From contig DF236967.1 of the NCBI GenBank assembly GCA_000708835.1, forward strand, positions 64,822 through 128,821: DNA of 64,000 bases, written 5' to 3'. The notes beneath the pieces were generated by a model. The model was not told the origin of the DNA. It was given only the letters and a program-made list of their open reading frames with translations, and did no database searches. This stretch comes from Klebsormidium nitens (Eukaryota; Streptophyta; Klebsormidiophyceae; Klebsormidiales; Klebsormidiaceae). Position 1 is the first letter of the stretch. Every line of letters begins with the position of its first letter. Made by a program: the position numbers and the translations under genes. Positions 1 through 10,793 of the stretch are shown here, piece by piece.

Positions 1-1
1 G

Positions 2-142
2 GAGTCGCTGAGGGAGCAAGGGGCGGATGCGGAAGCGGAGCAACTAGAGGTGGAGGGGCTTCAGATGGACGAATATCGGCCGCAGGCCAAGGGGGTGTGG
101 GTGAAGAAAGCGGCGGGAGCAGTTGCGCAAGGGAGCAGCTGA
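2..142 (+). CDS. C-terminal end of an unrecognised protein (partial)
   Basis: Frame 2 is open from the window edge to a TGA at 140-142, giving 46 residues. Nearly every codon ends in G or C, as in the real exons of this window, and the composition drops to the intergenic level right after the stop. The peptide is acidic at first (QGADAEAEQLEVEG), then basic (YRPQAKGVWVKKAAG), and ends GSS. I do not recognise the family. The start and upstream exons lie outside the window. The alternative, a chance open frame, is possible at this length; the third-position bias is the main support. Confidence 0.4.
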   Translation, partial: ESLREQGADAEAEQLEVEGLQMDEYRPQAKGVWVKKAAGAVAQGSS

Positions 143-2887
143 TAAGCGCCGGAGAGCTTCGGAAGTGACCAGAGGGTGAGGACGCGTATCGTTTGCGGAA
201 TGGAAGGTGTGTTGGTGTGAATACCTGGGATGAGTAGTTCTGGCTGGGTCTATGTTTATGGCGGGGACGATCTGTAAGCACTTGTCAGAACAGCTCATTT
301 GGTGTCTCTTCGCCTTCCGTCGACTGTATCGGAGCTTGTCTTGATTGAGCTAGTGTGCCTGAAGCGATGGATAACGCCCTCTGAGTCGCGGGGGGGCTAG
401 AAGCAGGTCTTTTGAATTGGGAATACAGTGGGCTTCCAGTTGCTGCAAGCGGTCATAATAAACCCCGTTCATTTTGTGTTCGCAGGACAGACAGTCTAGG
501 CGCGCGCCACAAACCCCTCCAAAAAGCACCCGTGAGAAAGCACAAGTGAGAGAAGATCAGCGGTTCTTCTTGAACTGTGCTGGGTTTGGATGGACAGGAT
601 AGAGCATGTTGCTCGTGTAGCGCCTATTTGGATGGAGGCCAATTTCCTCCAGCGTCAGGGCTACATTCATCTAAACTTATTGAAGGTTGCACTTGTTTTG
701 ACGATGGACGGAACCACTACTTCGAAATCTGCCGCGAATCCCACGATGACGTTCTTGAAGCTTGACCTTGCTTGACCTTGCTTGACCTCAAGCGAGCATG
801 ACAATTTTGTGATAAGTGGCCACTAAGATGAGATGGCAGCTCGAATGTTGTATTGCGCCTCAACCATCCACGTGACTCGCCCCATGAGGGTTGAAGTGCG
901 CGGACCGAAATGTTGCATAAGCATGAACGCGGGATCCCTGTGTAAACCGCGAACTGCTTCGCCAGCGTCGTTGTTGATAGTTGAAGGTCGATCCAGTGAA
1001 AAAGGAGCAGCAATTATTTTGATTGCTTTTCTATATCCTTCGCTAGCCTAGTAGACCCCCTAGCCAATACGTTGGGCATCCGATCAGGCATGTACGTGGC
1101 ATCGATATAATGGCGATCTCCAGCTTAGTAGCAGGCTTTTCTCTCGCGGCCAAAAAAGATGGAAGTGACTGGGAGTGATAATAAAAAAGAAGAAGTGAGT
1201 GTGAAAGAAAGGAAAGCCTTGAATCTTTGTCTCCCGCATACAAAAAAAAAGCTTTTCGAAAGTACCCCCGCTAGGCTGAAAATTTGAATTTTGCTCAGCA
1301 CAGCCTAATGGAAATCAGGGCTGAGGTCGGAGATCATGCTTGGCTGCTACTGTTTACCTGAAGTTGCATTGCTTTTTTGGGAGCCAACATATGATTAATG
1401 TATACTGGGAAGGCTGATAAGAGCAAGCCTGCCTCGCCATATGTCTTAACCCAAGGAATTTGTGATGACATAGCAGGATCACCTATATAGCTGCATTGCC
1501 CTGCAACTTGCTTATAGCTGTTCACAAAGAGCGTCGATGATGCGCCGCTATGAAATTCTGCACTGATAGTGCGCAGTTCGGTTTCAACGTACCGTACCGG
1601 CCACAGCTATCGATCGTTCGTGCAAGAACTATATCCGACATCTATACTAGGATCCTAAGCCAGCTGTAAGTTGTCGATTGGTTCGGCCAGATTTTGTACT
1701 CTACAGTCTTCGCGATCTTCGGTGATTAGTTCTCGATCATAGGGCCATGACGGAATTAGGGACCTTGAGTGCACATATGCATCGAATCATGTGAGGAGTT
1801 TTTACTGGTGCTCGCGAAGCTGTGTATAGATATCCGTATCTAGACATTTAGCCAAGATGTAGGACTTTGGGCAGAAGACTAGCCTAAGTGAGAACTTATC
1901 ATGAAGATTCTGCATGATAGGTGTATCTCGTCAGCTTAGGTTGTGCAGCCATTTAACGCTACGAACACATAAGTCAGGATTGCCTCTCATTCGGTAGGTA
2001 ATCGAAATACTTCGTGCTCGAAAACCTTGTAAATGCCGTACCGGTAAAACGGTCGGTCGCGAAATGAAACCATCATGTGAGGATTCAAAAAAAGCGGCAC
2101 CTTCATGCATGCGCCTGCAGTGACCCGGCCTCGTCCATCTATGCGCGTGTCCGATTGTCCATCACTTAACGAGTCCGTCAGAAATTGCAGCTGAAGCCTG
2201 AGAGTTGATCAATATTTTTGATTGGCCGCGGTCATTGGGTGTGTCCGTTATAAACAACCAATTTTTCAGCCCCCCGCATGGCTCGCTGTGCATGCGATTA
2301 GTCCTCAATCCTCGTGCAATGTAAGTCTGCGCAACATGCAGGCTTCCGACCTCTTGAACCACAATAGATATAAGAACCAGCCTCGAATCCAACCAGTCAG
2401 ATTTTTGTGTTGAAGTTTGCATGTCTGCATTGATGGTGCCATTCTTTGCGGTATCTCGAGCGCAATCATCGCCCGGTGCAGCAGTAGGTGCCATCACCGT
2501 GAACACAAAAACCGTCAATCTGAAGTTGATTCGAAGTTTACCAATGGAAAGACGGTGATTAGTTAGTCCTGCCTAATGTGCGCTCACAACTCTCTTACAA
2601 GATCGTTGAATAGTTCACCTCCGCATGAGGTCTGACTCCGGGAATGTCCGCGAATTATGAAGTCGGTGGTGGTGCTACGATTTACCTGATGTACCTTGGT
2701 TGAAGTTCTATGTACGTTTGGTGATAATGATTAAATGATCTAACGCGTGCAGAGATACAAATTCAAACCCTTTTCACATTACCTGATTCAGACCTTACAA
2801 AACCAACCATGGGCAATTTCCCAAACCTCCTTTCTACATGCCCATTTGGCACATCCTTCTATGTCACAAGGCGCCCCCCCCCCTTCT
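143..2887. other. Intergenic, no gene recognised
   Basis: This AT-richer 2.7-kb stretch lies between the partial gene and the 3' end of POLL. The open frames are short, lack coding bias and match no family I know. It holds a 10-bp triplet repeat at 761-790 and a C tract at about 2874-2883 next to the POLL stop. The 3' UTR of the first gene and the 3' flank of POLL must lie here, but I cannot place poly(A) sites. Confidence 0.6.
761..790. repeat. Three tandem copies of a 10-bp unit
   Basis: CTTGACCTTG occurs at 761-770 and 771-780, followed by CTTGACCTCA at 781-790. It is a small simple repeat in intergenic DNA, and no function is visible. Confidence 0.85.
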
Positions 2888-5800
2888 CTATAGGTTCCTT
2901 TCCTTGGGCTCCAAGTACTTGACCCGCAAAGTCCGGAAGATGTCCCTCTCGGTGTAGCACGGCACCGACTCCGAGCCCCTGCTGACCTGCAGTTGTACAA
3001 AAACCGACGGGCTTTGTAAATACAGGTCCATTGGGCCACCTGAATTGCAAGCGATGCTGCTTCCTTGCAAAGCGTTTGGCAGCATCTGACCCAGCAAAGA
3101 ATCCAAAAGCTCCTGCTCCTTCAGACAAGATGGAAACGAAGAAAGTAAGTTGTCAGGCTCCAAATCAGGCTCCAAAGCCCGGCCCGCTGACCACGCGTTT
3201 CTGTTCCATTCTTGAGCCGGGAAGAAACGAGGACGGCAAAAAAGGGTTTGTACACTTGTACGCGACGTTCGAATGCCACGTGGCGCAACCAGACTCCCCG
3301 GGCTCTCACCCGCTCCCCCCGGTCGTAGACGGCCGAGTACAGCCCGTGGTCGGTGAGACTGTGCCCCCCGTTTGACGCAATGATCTTCATCCTACACGCA
3401 AAAATAGAAAAGAATCAAAAAAGGTGGCGCGGAGCAGGTTTGAACTCACGTTGTGCACGCTATCACCTTCGCGGTAGATTGCCGGGTACATCCCGTGGTC
3501 GTTCAGGTGCAACTGCTGCGCGCTCGCGATCAGGCGCAGCCTGCAGGCAACGGCAAGCGCGCGCGCTCTCTCATGACACAATAAACCTTTGATTTAAGGG
3601 TTCTCGGTCGTCTAACCTTTCAAACGGCCTGGATCAGATCATTCTTTCTGGCTGCATCCAGGTGCTTGATCTGGGCACCAGATTCAACGGCGCAAGTGAC
3701 AAGTCTCATCCGCTTCCATGGCTTTGTGGATCGAGAATGAGTGACAATCTTAAGGCGGCAATTGGGCACAATGCCCGCTCATCTCGCTTCTTGCTACATG
3801 CTCGCCGAATCCTACACATTCAAAACGAACGCTTTCTTTCTTGGATAGGAAAGAGGAGCACACAAGAACGCAGTGGGTAGTCTATCCAATCACAAAAGAA
3901 GGCAGCCTTTCCGAGATTGTGCCTTAAGCGCCGCACCTCCTGTTGAGGACGTCGTTCCCCGTCCACGCCAGCAGGCCGAACGCGTGCTGATCCCGAGGGT
4001 ACACCTGCATACGTCATCCCCGCGTTACAACCTCGCACACAGAGCCCCACGTATGTTTCGTCCGCATGGAAAGATCCGAGAAACTCAAGCGACTCCAAAG
4101 CTGGACCTGGGACGCTTAACGAGTCCACGGGTCCCTTCTGCTTTGAAGGGACTGCCGTGCATGGAATGAGCCGACTCTTGGCTGGCGGATCCGCTCGAAA
4201 GTCGTTAATTCGATTATGGATGCAGGCAACAGCAAGCATGTACAACTAGGAGCGGGAACACCTTCGAGCGCACCTTGAAGTCGATCCGGTGGCGGAGCTC
4301 CCTGCCGGGGTATTTACACAAGCCGAAGTAGGTGTCCACGCCGTGGTCGCTGTCATCCGCGCTGTGACTGGGCCCCACCAGCAGGTCCTCCGTCACGAAG
4401 TCAATCTCCTTCAATCTCGCCACCAGCTTGGGAAGGAGACCTTTGTGGCTGCAACATAGTGGAGCAGAAAAAGTGAAAAGCCAAGCACTTGAGCACAGAT
4501 CGGAAGAGGCGAATGCTTCTTGCGGACGTGTCGGCCGTCTGGACCCGTTTTTGCTTGCAATCGTACCAAGGTTTTCTGCAATCATATTGCAATTTCAATG
4601 TTGGTTCGAAAATTGGCAGAGGAAAAACCGATAGTCACGAATCGAGCGCGGCGGTCCAACAACAGTGGGAAGTAGGCCAGATTCCATGCGATTGGCCGTT
4701 CCTAAAGTCGACCTCCGAGAGCTCGATTGCGCTCCTAGCTGCGGGTTCGAAGGGGCGGACTTGCTGGAAATCTGATAAAAGAAATTTGCCTGGGAGGCGC
4801 AGGTGGGAAGCTAGCGTAGCTTTGGCTGGGGGCGGGAATGGACGGATGCCTATGCAGCAATACGGTTTACACGACCTCCTTAGGCTTTCCATCATGATGC
4901 AGGAGGCGTCGAGAACATGTGCTGGCAGAAAAGTGCTGTGTCACAACGTGACGTCAAACCGCGTCATCGAAGCGTTCTCACTGCGCATCAAAAATTACTC
5001 CGAAATCGAATGAGAACACGTTCCACGATGGCAAACTCTGGAAACCACTCACGGAAACACTCTCTGTCGAAAGGCCACGCTAGAGGACTGCTACTAACAG
5101 CCAATCAACATCAAACAAGTCATCGCTGAAGCTCTTTGCCGCATCCGAGTTAGGGGGGCCATGCGCGCACACCTGTGGCCGTCGGGGTGTGTTAGGACCA
5201 TGTCCATATCGCCGCACGTGGCTTTTCCCCGCCGGTACGAACCGCCGCATAGCACTTCGATCCCCGGGCACAGTTCGGTCGCCACGCGCTGTACGAGCGC
5301 CTCCATCTCTGCCGCCTGTGGAGAAGAGGAAGTAGGTTGGGGGAACTGTTGAATCGGGGCTGCTCGAAGAGCCGTGCGAGGAGAGGATGGGTTCTGTCAG
5401 AAAGCTGGGGAGCTCATGCAGAGCAGGCAAGGAGGCCTAGTGCGAAAGAAAAGATGCTGACGCTGCAACAAGTGTTGAGAGCTGGAAAGAACAGAGGGCA
5501 CGAGTGGTTCTGTTGGAGCTGGTTGTGTCGGGGAATAGGGGCAGTATGCATCCTACCAATTGGCAGGTTGATCCGGAAACAGGTATAAGTGGACCGCATC
5601 ATGCTGCCCCGCTCCTTTTGTATGCTTCTGGCGACTACAACTCAGTCTCACCGCTCAGAACGCACCAAGAGACCTTTGCGACAATCCTGTATACCTCGTA
5701 ATTGAATTCTAAAGCCACGGACCGGGGGAGAATTCCAGTCAATCTCACCTCATGGCGGGGGATCCGCTGCTGGATGTCGTAGAAGAACTTGACCCCCGTC

Positions 5801-8800
5801 CGCTGCGCCTGGGTCAGGCTGGGCTCCTTCTCGAGCTCCTCAAGTTTTCGGTACCCCATGTCGTATAGCTTACGGGCCGTCACGGGGCCGATGCCCCACA
5901 CGCTGCCGAACTCAAAGAGCGCGCGCACCATGGGGTCGTTTTTGAGGGCCAACAAACGGGGGGTCGTTCCGGTGCCCAAAATATCCCTCACCTGGGGGTG
6001 GGACGAGAAAGAGAAACGTTGAGCAGGTGTTGATGATCAGGGGTTAATTCGCAATCCTACGAGTTGGGTGTGATATTGCAACAGCTCGTTGGGGGTTCAA
6101 GCCAGCGAACACAAAGGAAAAGCCAAAGAAAAGCACAGCCGAAGCGGGTGCCTGTTTTGGAAGTACGAAGCACCCTCTTCCCGAGACGAAGGTGTGGTTA
6201 AGAACGTTGCGAAAGGTTGGAAGGCAGCAAAGCCACTGCATCTCTCTAACAACGTGTTTGCAAGGTAGTCTTCTGGCTTCGGTTGGCGAGAAAAAGACAC
6301 TCAGGATCTGACTGGCCGTATGTTCTTAGAAGAGGGTCAAACATGTCGGAACAGAATCTTCCGGCTTTGATTTGTATAAAAGGTGCCCACAACCTGGAAA
6401 ACGTTATTTGCTAAACGAGAGTCAAATGGACGCCTCACCACGTCCAGAAGGCTCCTCCCGATGGAAGGCAGCCCCTTGAGCTGCTCTGCGCTGGTGACCT
6501 TGAACGACAGGTTCTCGACCACCGAAATGGCCTTGTAGTAGCTGAAGGACCGCCGATCATCCCCGAACGCTGCACAATCGGAACTGAGCCCTTTGAGCAC
6601 CAAGAAGTTTCCAAGAAACATTGCTGTCACCCTTCGCTTCGAAAATTGCACTTTGGTCGACCTTGCCAGCCAACCAAAGCTTGTGAGTGAACATGAGTTG
6701 GGACCATATCCTGCACAGTAACTGAAACGAGTGTCCTTCTTCATCCTTCATTCTACAACCCACGGAACTCGGAGTCAAAAATCCTAAATGTGAAAAAACT
6801 CAGAAGTCGCATCATCCAAATCGGGCTGTTAGGCGTTTTCAACAATGAAACAACCGAGGGTGCCATCTGGCCATATACGAGACTGCAAGGTGGGTGAAGG
6901 TGACACTTCACCAAATTCAACCCGGTTGAGTCTACTCTCCTCCAGACTGGTGGCAAGGACGAGGTAAAACACGGTAAAATGTAACCCTCGACCTGCCCCT
7001 AACCAGCCTTCTCTTGCTCAAAGTCGATAGCCTCATCTTGGACACCCGCTTTCTTTTGCAATTCTCCTATCGACCTCATGTTCGTACGTCACTCACCATC
7101 CCGGTAGATGTCCTTCAGCTCCCCCAGCACCTTCAGTAACCCCCGGTTAAGCTCCGGGTTCGCCATCCCCGCAGGCGTCTGGTTCTCCCGCAGATCCAGA
7201 AAGCCTTCCTCATTAACTTCGACCAACGCCCTTTCTAACCCTCCCTGGGGCTTCCCGCTGTCAGCCCCCTCAATTCTTGCCCGTTTTGCCGCTCGGAGCA
7301 GAATTTCGTGATCTTCATCTGAACCCCCCCCGCTATGGGTGGGCTGCTCGGTTGCATTCCCCCTCGGAGGTTCGATCCGCATGACTTCCCGACCGATCGC
7401 CTCAGCAGTCGACCCCAAGGGCCGGATCCCCATGGCTTCTTTCTCCTTGGTGACGTCGTTCCTGACCTCCCCCCACTTCTCTAGTTGTTTGTCCCCCCCC
7501 CCTGGTCTCCAGTCCCCTTGTAACCCGAACCCCTGCCCCCCTTCCCCCTCTCTTCTTTCCGAACTTTCCCCGCCTTCGTCTTCGGCCCCGACCAGAGCGA
7601 CTGCCCCACTCTGTTCATTGTCCTCTCGCACCTCTGCCGCTAAGTCTTCTGCCCTCTCATGCGCCTCACGCAAACGCTTCTGCGCAGAGGTGGCGGGTGT
7701 TTTCGGAGCAGGGGGTTGCGCGCTAGCCGTGGGCGACTCTAGCAGATTGCCCCCCCGGCTCTGAGCGGTGTCCGGCGATGCCGAGCGGCTGCGAGCTGGG
7801 GAACGGCCAGCGGAGCCGGACCGGCTCGAGGAGAAGACGCGGTATGCGTTGGGGGGCAGAAGCTTCCCTTGAGCGAGGCTCTCCTCCAGCCAACCGAACG
7901 ATACAAGGAACTGTGGGGAATTAAATGGGAGGTGTCAGAGGATCTGGTAATTCAGGAAGATGAAACGGGAGGTAAATGCAGGTGCATTTATCCACAGCCA
8001 ACGACCACGAGTTCAGTTTACACCCTGCTTGGTCAACGAAAGCTTGTGTAGCACAACTTCAAAACGTCCCTGCCAGGGGCACCCACAACTGTTCCGCTCA
8101 AGTCCCCAATCAAAGTTCCATGACCGGTATTTTCGTCAATGACACTTCGGGGCCCACAATTCATGCTTGAAAGAACGCCACAACATGTGACAAGCCGGGG
8201 ACTTCTCACCAGCGGCGACTCCTCCACCTGCTCCCTGCCATACTGTTTGATCAACCGCTCCGCATCAGCCGCCAGTATGTGCGTCGCCTCCCTTGGAATG
8301 CGCTTGCCCGGGTCCAGCACCTGGCCCCCCAGGCCGATCAGCCGCTTCTTCCATATCTGGGATGCAGAGAAAAGTAGGTGGAAAAGTTCTGCAATAAAGT
8401 GGGCTGCAGGAGGAACGAACATTGGTGGGGGGAAGGGATAGTGGCGGTGATACGGCAAAGTACGGCCCGAAGTACCCCCCCCCCAGGGGGCCAGCCGCCA
8501 CCTTGCACAATACGAGCTACTTTGCTCAGTGACCAGTACTGCTTGCTGTCACCATGTCTTCAAGCTAAGGTATACAGGCACGTTACCGGGCTCGGTTTAC
8601 CTGGCTCCTCCTTGTGCATGCCAGTGAGGCTTTGGGTTTACCATACCTCATGGGGGCAAACTGGCCATCATAAGAGACTCACTGAAAAGACCGTAAAAAC
8701 CAACATGCTGCAGCTCCAAAGGTTCCGTTCCTTTTTACCAGCGATGTTGAAAGGAGTATTGACCAAAGTGCGGCTCCACAGGGAGGTTCAGAATCTTGTA

Positions 8801-9182
8801 TCTGGCTGTATTGGGTAAAAGAAGAGGGCAACACACTGCATGGGGCTCTCTGCTTATAACGAGCCTGGCGATCTGCGCAGAATAGAAAGACTGGTGCATG
8901 CAATGCCGCACTGCGCCAGCTGTCAAGCCCCAACGAGCTGCATCAGACCCCATGATTATGCCTGCAAACAGCTCAAAGTGCCAGAGCGCTGGCCACGAGA
9001 CGGCCGCAGCATGCGTCCACGGGTGGCCCCACAATGTCGGACTGCAATCTGGTTTCAGCAGGATGAAAATGGTTCATTCAGCAAGTAAGGTCGGCTTTCG
9101 ACACAGCTGGCTTTGTGCCCACCTCAATTCTTTTGCCGAGGATGCCTCCCTCGACGAAGACCGCTCGGACGCCCTCAAACAT
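2888..9182 (-). CDS. POLL: DNA polymerase lambda (BRCT + family X polymerase)
   Basis: Gap-filling family X polymerase of base excision repair and end joining, nuclear. Coding exons in transcript order: 9182-9123, 8356-8210, 7910-7097, 6569-6439, 5991-5749, 5315-5173, 4448-4274, 4004-3937, then 3540-3450 or 3391-3310, then 2986-2888. All phases agree, giving 656 aa with 3540-3450. A BRCT domain covers residues 1-95 (MFEGVRAVFVEGG to LPPNAYRVF). A long Ser/Pro/Glu-rich linker follows, with the 8-kDa domain at about 325-385 (DDRRSFSYYKA, KGLPSIGRSL). The fingers carry WGIGPVTARKLYDMG. The palm has CGGSYRRGKATCGDMDM with metal ligands D501 and D503, and D569 in RHRIDFK. The plant-like YFGLCKYPGREL and AWTGNDVLNRR are present. 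The protein ends LEPKERNL. The start is the ATG at 9182, directly at the BRCT N-terminus. The thumb exon is present in two alternative copies. Confidence 0.95.
3310..3391 (-). other. POLL: POLL thumb exon, version A (82 nt, duplicate of B)
   Basis: A long pyrimidine tract ending TTTTTGCGTGTAG precedes the exon and GTGAGA follows it. It encodes MKIIAS, then LTDHGLYSAVY, ending RGER. Eleven of 26 aligned residues equal version B. Entry and exit phases are identical to B, so A can replace B exactly (9 nt shorter). Joining B to A would shift the frame. Confidence 0.8.
3450..3540 (-). other. POLL: POLL thumb exon, version B (91 nt)
   Basis: The acceptor TTGCCTGCAG precedes the exon and the donor GTGAGT follows it. 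It encodes a thumb segment starting LRLIAS, with LNDHGMYPAIY in the middle and ending SVHN. One leading base completes the AGG codon left open by exon 8, and the exon ends in phase 0 for the last exon. The start (NRR-LRL) matches land-plant POLL better than version A does. Confidence 0.85.
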
Positions 9183-10793
9183 GCCATGCCCTGCAGGGGC
9201 AGTGAGGGCCTTTGCGGGGCTACCCTGTGCCTTTCGCACCATCCTTCAATGTGAAAGAGGACCGCCATACAGTTTTGCGAGGCTTTTCAGCCGCCAGGAG
9301 CTGCCTAAGTTTTGAGCTGGATGACGTGCAATGCCAGCGTACTGACTTTCCAAGAAAAGCCCGTGTCTGCGTCATGCATGGTCTTCGTCTCGCGCGGGTC
9401 GGCAGTGGCTAATACTGGTATATCGACGATAGCGAGGGCTTGTAGACCTTTATCGACGGACTGGTCAGACTGGAGAGAAGCGGCGATAACCGGCTAGCTT
9501 AGTTATGCGACCTGTTGGAACTTGGCTTGCCCGTGTTATTGGTTTCAGGCGTACCATGATGTTCTCATATTCGATGAGTCATAGTTGATTCAGAAGGTGC
9601 ATTATAGGGTCGGACATCATACACACTCAATATTTATGCCATGAGAACCCTATCGCCTATGTGGCTACGCGTGTAAAGAGAACATCATGCTGGGTCAATC
9701 CCTGCGCCGCCCTGTCTTCAAGTTCGTGTTTGGGCAGCCATCGCTTGGTTAATTATAAGATCCTCAGTCTTTACCTTTCTGAGGCGTAAGCTCATTCCGT
9801 CACAATATTCTAAAGACCGCCAGAATGCTGAGGATCATTCGTCGCGCTTCCAAATGTGTATAGAGATTTCTATGTATATGTCTATGACGATGTCGATGTG
9901 ACAAAGAATGAAGATTGCATACTTGATTACAATGTCAAAAGTCCAAGTTGCCTCCCGGGCAATGGCAGTAGTCAACCATGTAACCGTATACTTCGTTCCA
10001 TGCGGACACCCTTGGACATACCTCTTGTCCACCTAATGTTTAAGGGCGTGCAACAGCATAAGCTTCGACAATTTGCCTTCCGCTTTGTCATGTCGCCAGC
10101 TTCCTTCACGATTTGTCTCTTGCGACTTCCACCTGTCAAGCAAAGAACTTTGTATGTCACCAAAGGCAAGACCCTTCAGCTGGCCCAACTCATTTACGAA
10201 GCCCTTCAAATCCCGCCGAGAACCTCTCTCCAGATAAAGCAAGCGTCTCGAAAAAGGCCGGCAGGAATGGGCGACGTGAATTCCCAACTCTTGACGACGT
10301 GCGGCCAGAGACGCTCAACAAGATGCCGAACGATGAGCAAAAGCGAAAACGCAAATCATTGACACAAAGCTCGGCATCTGCTCACCGATTCCGACGACGA
10401 AATCGTGATTGTCTCCGTCATTCCGCGGCCAAAACTTTTCCGTCGCCCTAGTTGTCGTCAGTAGGCCCAGTTCCCGACCTGCTAACGTGAAGGTTCAACC
10501 ACAGCCACCTGGCCGCTCGTCTTCCTTTTCTCTCCGCACCTGATGAAGCGAGTCGACTCTGACGTTGTAACTCCCAAGCGGGGCTTTGCCGAGTCGCTCT
10601 TGCACGAACCTCTCAGTTGGCAACCGCTCCGTGGCCTCCAGGATGACTCGTGATGCATGCCCTCTTTGGACGAGCAAAGCCACTACTCCACGCGACTCCC
10701 TCTGGTACGACTGGCCTCCACGCTCTCAGAAACGGCGCTTCAGCCGTTGTGCGGGACTCCCGGAATGCCGTCATTACTCTTGCCACGTGTCCT
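9183..10793. other. Intergenic between POLL start and UPF2 end
   Basis: This holds the POLL 5' flank and the UPF2 3' flank. A 168-codon open frame on the + strand (9856-10362) and a lysine/arginine-rich frame ending at 10451 show no recognisable domain and no clear start. GC content rises above about 10500, where the DNA may still be UPF2 transcript. I see no tRNA or other RNA gene. Confidence 0.5.

Noticed and set aside
4741-4756. GGGTTCGAAGGG, resembling a Pol III B box
   Set aside because: The B-box end does not fit and no tRNA cloverleaf can be built around it.
7495-7503. Homopolymer C/G runs (also at 2874-2883 and 8476-8485) as possible sequencing errors
   Set aside because: The one in coding DNA keeps the POLL frame on both sides, so no correction is needed; the other two are non-coding.
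7339-7764. 141-codon + strand frame rich in Ser and Pro
   Set aside because: Antisense shadow of the GC-biased POLL linker exon (7097-7910).
9856-10362. 168-codon + strand frame
   Set aside because: Codon third positions are unbiased and no domain is recognisable; probably chance.
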